Positions 59,961 to 64,000 of a stretch of 64,000 nt of DNA are shown one piece after another. Under the pieces are notes generated by a model. The model did not search any database. It was given only the letters and a program-made list of their open reading frames with translations, and was not told where the DNA came from. A program made the position numbers and the translations under genes. The stretch comes from Gnetum montanum. Lineage: Eukaryota; Streptophyta; Gnetopsida; Gnetales; Gnetaceae. The stretch lies in contig MNCI01019122.1 in NCBI GenBank assembly GCA_015680685.1, forward strand, positions 117,664 to 181,663, read 5' to 3'. Within the stretch, counting starts at the first letter, position 1, and each line of letters starts with the position of its first letter.

Positions 59961-60739
59961 TGATGAGTCGTCATTTGGGTGACCACGATAGCGATATCGC
60001 AACCTGTCTCCTCATCTATAAATAAGAGGTAGACAGATTAGTTAGGCATTAGTGAGTTAGTTCTTAGTTAAGTGTTTTCATTTCTTTTTCTCAACCCTTT
60101 TCCTCTCCGTGTATGCTCGCAGTGGGGTGATTGTAATTATACGACATCCTTTATTTGAGTGTGAAGTACTTGGACACACACATGATCGACAATAAAGATC
60201 GAGATTACTTCATCATTGCAGCATTCACTTAGTTTAATCATTTAATTAATTGTTATTTACTGCTTTTCTAGTTAATCTCTCTCACCCTTAAACTCATGTT
60301 AAAACGTGGAATGAGTACGACTTGATTACGAGCATTTAAGTGTGACTACTTGGTAACCTAGTAGCGTACCTAGGATCTGCACTTGGTAATCCTAGTGGTA
60401 GTCGTGCACGAAGTCCAAGATGTGTACGGATAATCAAGGAACAGATGCTCATCGCACTTAGGCTAGTTTAGATTCTCTCACCCTTCTTTCCTAGCTTAGT
60501 TAATATTACTTTTCATTACCTTCAGGAGTAGCATTAGATTAGAAACCCATCACACACCTCACTCTGGACTAAACCATACGTGACAAAGATAATACTAGTC
60601 CAGGTGGGAAGACAGCGAACTGCAACCTAAGGCTAATTGTCTAGATGCCGTAATTAGTCTGTCTGCGGAGTTCGACCAGATCGCGCATGTAACTCTTGTA
60701 TCCGTATGGTTGAGTGTAGGGGTACCTCGCCACTCATCA
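59961..60739 (+). repeat. Solo LTR G (C-family), plus orientation
   Basis: 779 bp, TGATGAGT...ACTCATCA, flanked by TSD TGGGG (59956-59960 and 60740-60744). U3 is short, with a single GCGATATCGC (about 59990), then ctataaataagagg (about 60016). From the R region on it is nearly identical to the LTRs of element C. Confidence 0.93.
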
Positions 60740-61883
60740 TGGGGGAATGATAATTTTGAAGAAATTAGATTCACTAGCAAAACCTTTGAAATCCACAAAA
60801 CTTCAAATACGTAGCTTGTAGAAGCAAACTCTCAAGTATAGCCTTGTGATTAGCATGGTTGGTTTCAAGTTATTTGGGTATTTATTGCAAAAATTTGTAA
60901 ATGGCCCACTATTAAAAAACACTATCTTGTAAAATAACTAAATATAAATGAAATATGAGTTACTTAGTATACACTACATATTGTATTTCAAGTTTTATGA
61001 TAAGTCATCTTTAATTTACAAATAATTAAATAATAAATTGTGAAACATAAACTTTGTAAGGAACCATTTTATAAATATAAAGGAAGAAACAAAATGTTTA
61101 AATTGTCTAACATTTAAATTTTAACAAACTCGAAGTATGAACTTAATAATGTTTTGATGTTTTTCATTAACATTATCCTTCTTAATACTATTATAATCAT
61201 CGACTATATTTGTGATATTATCTATGTTACCTTCTTCATCAAACAAATGCCTTTCAAATGTTGTAGCTTTTCCATACTGAGCATTAACCCTTTCTTCTAA
61301 GAGAATCATGCTATGCATTATTACCAGTGCTTTAGTTGTAATAAGATAAAATTTGTTTTCTATTCCTATATGAATAAAGGAATAGGTTTCTTTTTGCATC
61401 ATATTAAAGTAATAAAATTTCAATTTCAATTTTGTTGTAGATGGTTGTGGCCAATGAGACATGGCTCAACTGGTTAGCTCATTCTCTAAAAAGTATCATG
61501 CATGAAGAGGTTGGCAATTTAAGTTACACTTGAGGCACATTTGTATTTTATTTAAGTTCTACTAAAATATTGTGTTGGCTATATGTCTTGAGGTATATAT
61601 ATTAAAAAGTTTTGGGTTTTGACCTCACCCTTTAATAAAACTCACACCAATAAATTTCATCAAGTATTATTCAAGTGTTGTTGGTTGTTAGATAGTATTT
61701 ACACATTCATTCTATTGTGCATGTGAGTATGCTTGAAAGAAAACATTGACCATCTATAATAAACTCAACAATGCTTCATTATAGTAATTGATTGAGAAAG
61801 TAATTTTACATTAAAAGAAAATAATAAAATTTAACTTTACTAGTCAAAGTAGAAGAGTTTATTAGATGGACTTCCTATGATAG
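60740..61883. other. Non-coding DNA with a SINE-like fragment
   Basis: AT-rich. A minus-strand frame of 113 codons at 61121-61462 has no family signature. The tRNA-like head at 61458 is the only recognised item. Confidence 0.5.
61458..61560 (+). repeat. Candidate tRNA-derived SINE head 3
   Basis: atggctcaactggttagctc is a good A-box region and agaggttggcaatttaagtt a B-box-like region about 30 bases downstream, in the arrangement found at the 5' end of many plant SINEs. No tail or TSD determined. Confidence 0.5.
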
Positions 61884-64000
61884 TGATGACTGGCGAGGTA
61901 TCCCTACGCTCAACCATACGAATACAAGCGTACATGCACGATCTGATTGAATTCCAAGAACTAAGTAGTTATGCGCCTTTATAGAACCCATATGGGTTAG
62001 TCAATCATTGTCTTCCCAAGCTTACTTGTATAGCACAATTGTATGATTAAGTAAACTTGAGGTATATGATTTTTATATATTTTTATGTTTTATGTCCTGG
62101 TGCTACAAAGGGAGAAGTGAACTAATCAAGTAACCAATTTAATTTAACTAATTGACTATGCTCTAACTAGTCCTAACACTAGCATCTGTTCTCATTTGCC
62201 ATAGACATCCTAAACTAGTGCAACACTATTGGGGTTACCAAACGCTAATCGTTACTGGGCTACCAAGTGTTCCATGCATGCTCAAAGTGGTCGTACTGAG
62301 TGTGCTTACTTGGGAGAGTTAACAAGGTGAGAGAGAGAGAGAACATTAATTAAGGGGAGCATTCAATAACTGTAAATAACATTAAATAAGCAATTCTAAA
62401 TACTGCAAGGTTTATCACAAAGTTCATTTTTATTTCTAGCCATAAGGTGTGCTCAGGTACACAATGCTCAGGTACACAATGCTCGAATAAAGATTCGTTC
62501 GCTTTATGACTCCAACTGCGGGCACTCAAAAATAATTCTAACTCTGAGAAGGAACAAAGGCAAGAGTTTGGGTAAGGGATTAAGGTTAATGAACTAACTA
62601 TTGCCAAACCAAGTGCACCTGCCTCTTATTTATAGGCGACAAGACATGCCTCGATATTGGATGTCTGATATTGCTTGGGAGGCTCCGATATCGCTTACGT
62701 GATATCGCAACTCATCATCATAACCCCATGACTAAATGAAAACTTGTCCTTGAGTTCCTTACAAAATATTGGGAAGGTATGGGATTATTGACTAAATGAG
62801 AACTGACAGCGACAGGGAATAACAGACTCAAAGTGCCTGGTGAACAGATCGACAAACATATTACAACATTGGTGTTCATGCCCTTTGTGGTGAACACTAT
62901 ACACAGATGACATCCAGACTCTCATTTGGCAGCTTGAAGAGAAAGAGAGAGAGAAAAGAAAATGAGGTGCATTATTGCCGATGTTAGAAATGTGCATTTT
63001 GTTATTCATCCATAGCCACATGACCAAACTTGTTCCTTACGTAAATGCTCTAGCTCCAGTCCAACCTGAGTGCTTCCTCCTATCCCAGTCCATTGTTCAT
63101 GTAATCGCCATCTGCACACACAACACAATCGCAAATTAGCAAGGGTAGATAAGCCACAATGCAATTGATACCTTGCCTCGATATAAGTGCATTGGCTAGG
63201 TTGTGGGTATGGCGGATATTGGGTTATAATTTTTTACCTAATAACTACCCAAGGTGTAGGGGTGAGATAGGTGATTGAATGAAAAATTTATGACAGGGCC
63301 CCCATGAATAAGAGAAAACCTCCAGTAGCAATAGGGTGGAAAAACTGAAGGAACAATGAAGATGAGGAAAATAACAATGATGAAACCAATAACATGGATG
63401 TCATGGATGGGGATGAAACAAGAAATGGTTGATTGCAAAGAATGTTTAAGGGAAAGATCTTAACAATTGAACCAAAAAGGAATGCCAATGGGTTCTTCCC
63501 AAAGCAAGCTCATGTCTTTTATGCCCTGACAAACCCACAAACCAAAGAGTACGTAGGCTCTTGGAATGGCATATGAAAACAAAGGTAAAGAACTTACCCA
63601 CACGAATTTACCGAAGACTAACATTGCGTCAACCAAGATGTAGACTAATCATAAAATCGGTAATGAGGTGGAATATGGGAAGAAATATGGAAGGAGAGGA
63701 GGAAATGGAATGGAATCCCAAGAGCAAGGTTGTGTAAAGTCCCTTGTGTATTATGTGGTTAAGGTGACTGAATAAAATTCATCCCAAGTCTAGGCTCACC
63801 AACCACATCCAGTGACCTCACATCAACACATTTGACCAACCTATCCTCATGAAGCAACAAGAATGCATCCATCAAGTCACCACCATTCTGAGGAGAGAAA
63901 GATAGGAAAGCAGAAAGCGAGAAAGGTCTTTAGGTAGAGAGAACCTTCAAGCATGGGTAACATGTCTTTCCAGTGCCATAACCAGTGTTTGTAGCCCATG
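61884..64000 (-). mobile_element. Element E: minus-strand C/D-family retrotransposon, cut by window end
   Basis: The 3' LTR is 61884-62717 (834 bp; TGATGACT...ACTCATCA) with GATATCGC units at about 62660-62708 and a TATA box (ctataaataagagg, about 62625-62638) in minus orientation. The left flank is GATAG; the right TSD is beyond the window. The interior continues to 64000 with the PPT (atggggttatga), a late-ORF start at 63111 behind the acceptor gtgtgtgcag, and spacer blocks shared with C and D (aaccttcaagcatgggtaac near 63941; cttcccaaagcaagctcatg near 63495). Confidence 0.88.
62765..63111 (-). pseudogene. Late ORF of element E (broken)
   Basis: On the minus strand the ATG at 63111 directly follows gtgtgtgcag, as in C and D. 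The frame starts MAIT and is stopped at once; another frame (63027-62785) is open for 80 codons without recognised motifs. Only position and the acceptor tie it to the C and D late ORFs. Confidence 0.4.

Noticed and set aside
61121-61462. 113-codon minus-strand frame
   Set aside because: No recognisable motif, AT-rich composition and no supporting context; probably chance.

Overview
This is a slice of a large, repeat-choked plant nuclear genome. One cellular gene is recognisable: the first exon of a plant-type mitochondrial ribosomal protein mL53 gene (53405-53761, + strand). Almost everything else is LTR retrotransposons, a Helitron, tandem repeats and decayed non-coding DNA. The density of old nested elements, solo LTRs and AT-rich decayed DNA suggests a large-genome seed plant, possibly a gymnosperm; the sequence alone does not fix the species. 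There is one run of Ns (43511-44376) and a single N at 12024.

Layout. 1-6.3 kb: non-coding DNA, a degenerate minisatellite (960-2140) and two inverted fragments of a receptor-like-kinase gene. 6281-12199: a complete minus-strand gypsy-type element (element D) with gag but no pol, bounded by the target-site duplication (TSD) ACACC. 12.2-19.15 kb: a tandem segmental duplication carrying the same minisatellite, with a 2.75-kb internally deleted Copia element (14075-16821, TSD ATTGA) nested in it. 19.4-20.56 kb and 38.6-42.35 kb: the helicase end and the Rep end of a minus-strand Helitron, in the right order and orientation to be one element split by about 18 kb of Tat/Ogre-like gypsy DNA. 20.6-38.58 kb: the Tat array, ordered truncated RNaseH-integrase, LTR, protease, a multi-exon gene on the opposite strand, RT-RNaseH-integrase, LTR. 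42764-49234: element C, same family as D, TSD CATGA. 52012-52892 and 59961-60739: solo LTRs of the C family with perfect TSDs. 53.4 kb: mL53 exon 1. 58.1-58.9 kb: a decayed LTR of the same superfamily. 61884-64000: element E, a third family member, leaving the window.

The most interesting object is the antisense gene at 27071-31510. It lies between the protease and reverse transcriptase of a Tat-type element and is read against the element. Eight exons with canonical GT/AG introns of 83-546 bp can be drawn, all seven junctions keep one reading frame, a TATA box precedes the first ATG, and an AATAAA follows the stop. About 1,100 codons result, interrupted by eleven stops and one frameshift. 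Both sides carry degenerate repeats with a shared core TTAAACTAGC that recur downstream of both integrase genes. I know of no established protein family for it.

The elements are not a functional pathway. Gag, protease, RT, RNaseH and integrase belong to retrotransposition; Rep-helicase to rolling-circle transposition; the C/D/E family appears to depend on pol supplied in trans. Many stop codons fit C-to-T decay at methylated CAG/CGA/TGG codons, so most copies look long silenced.
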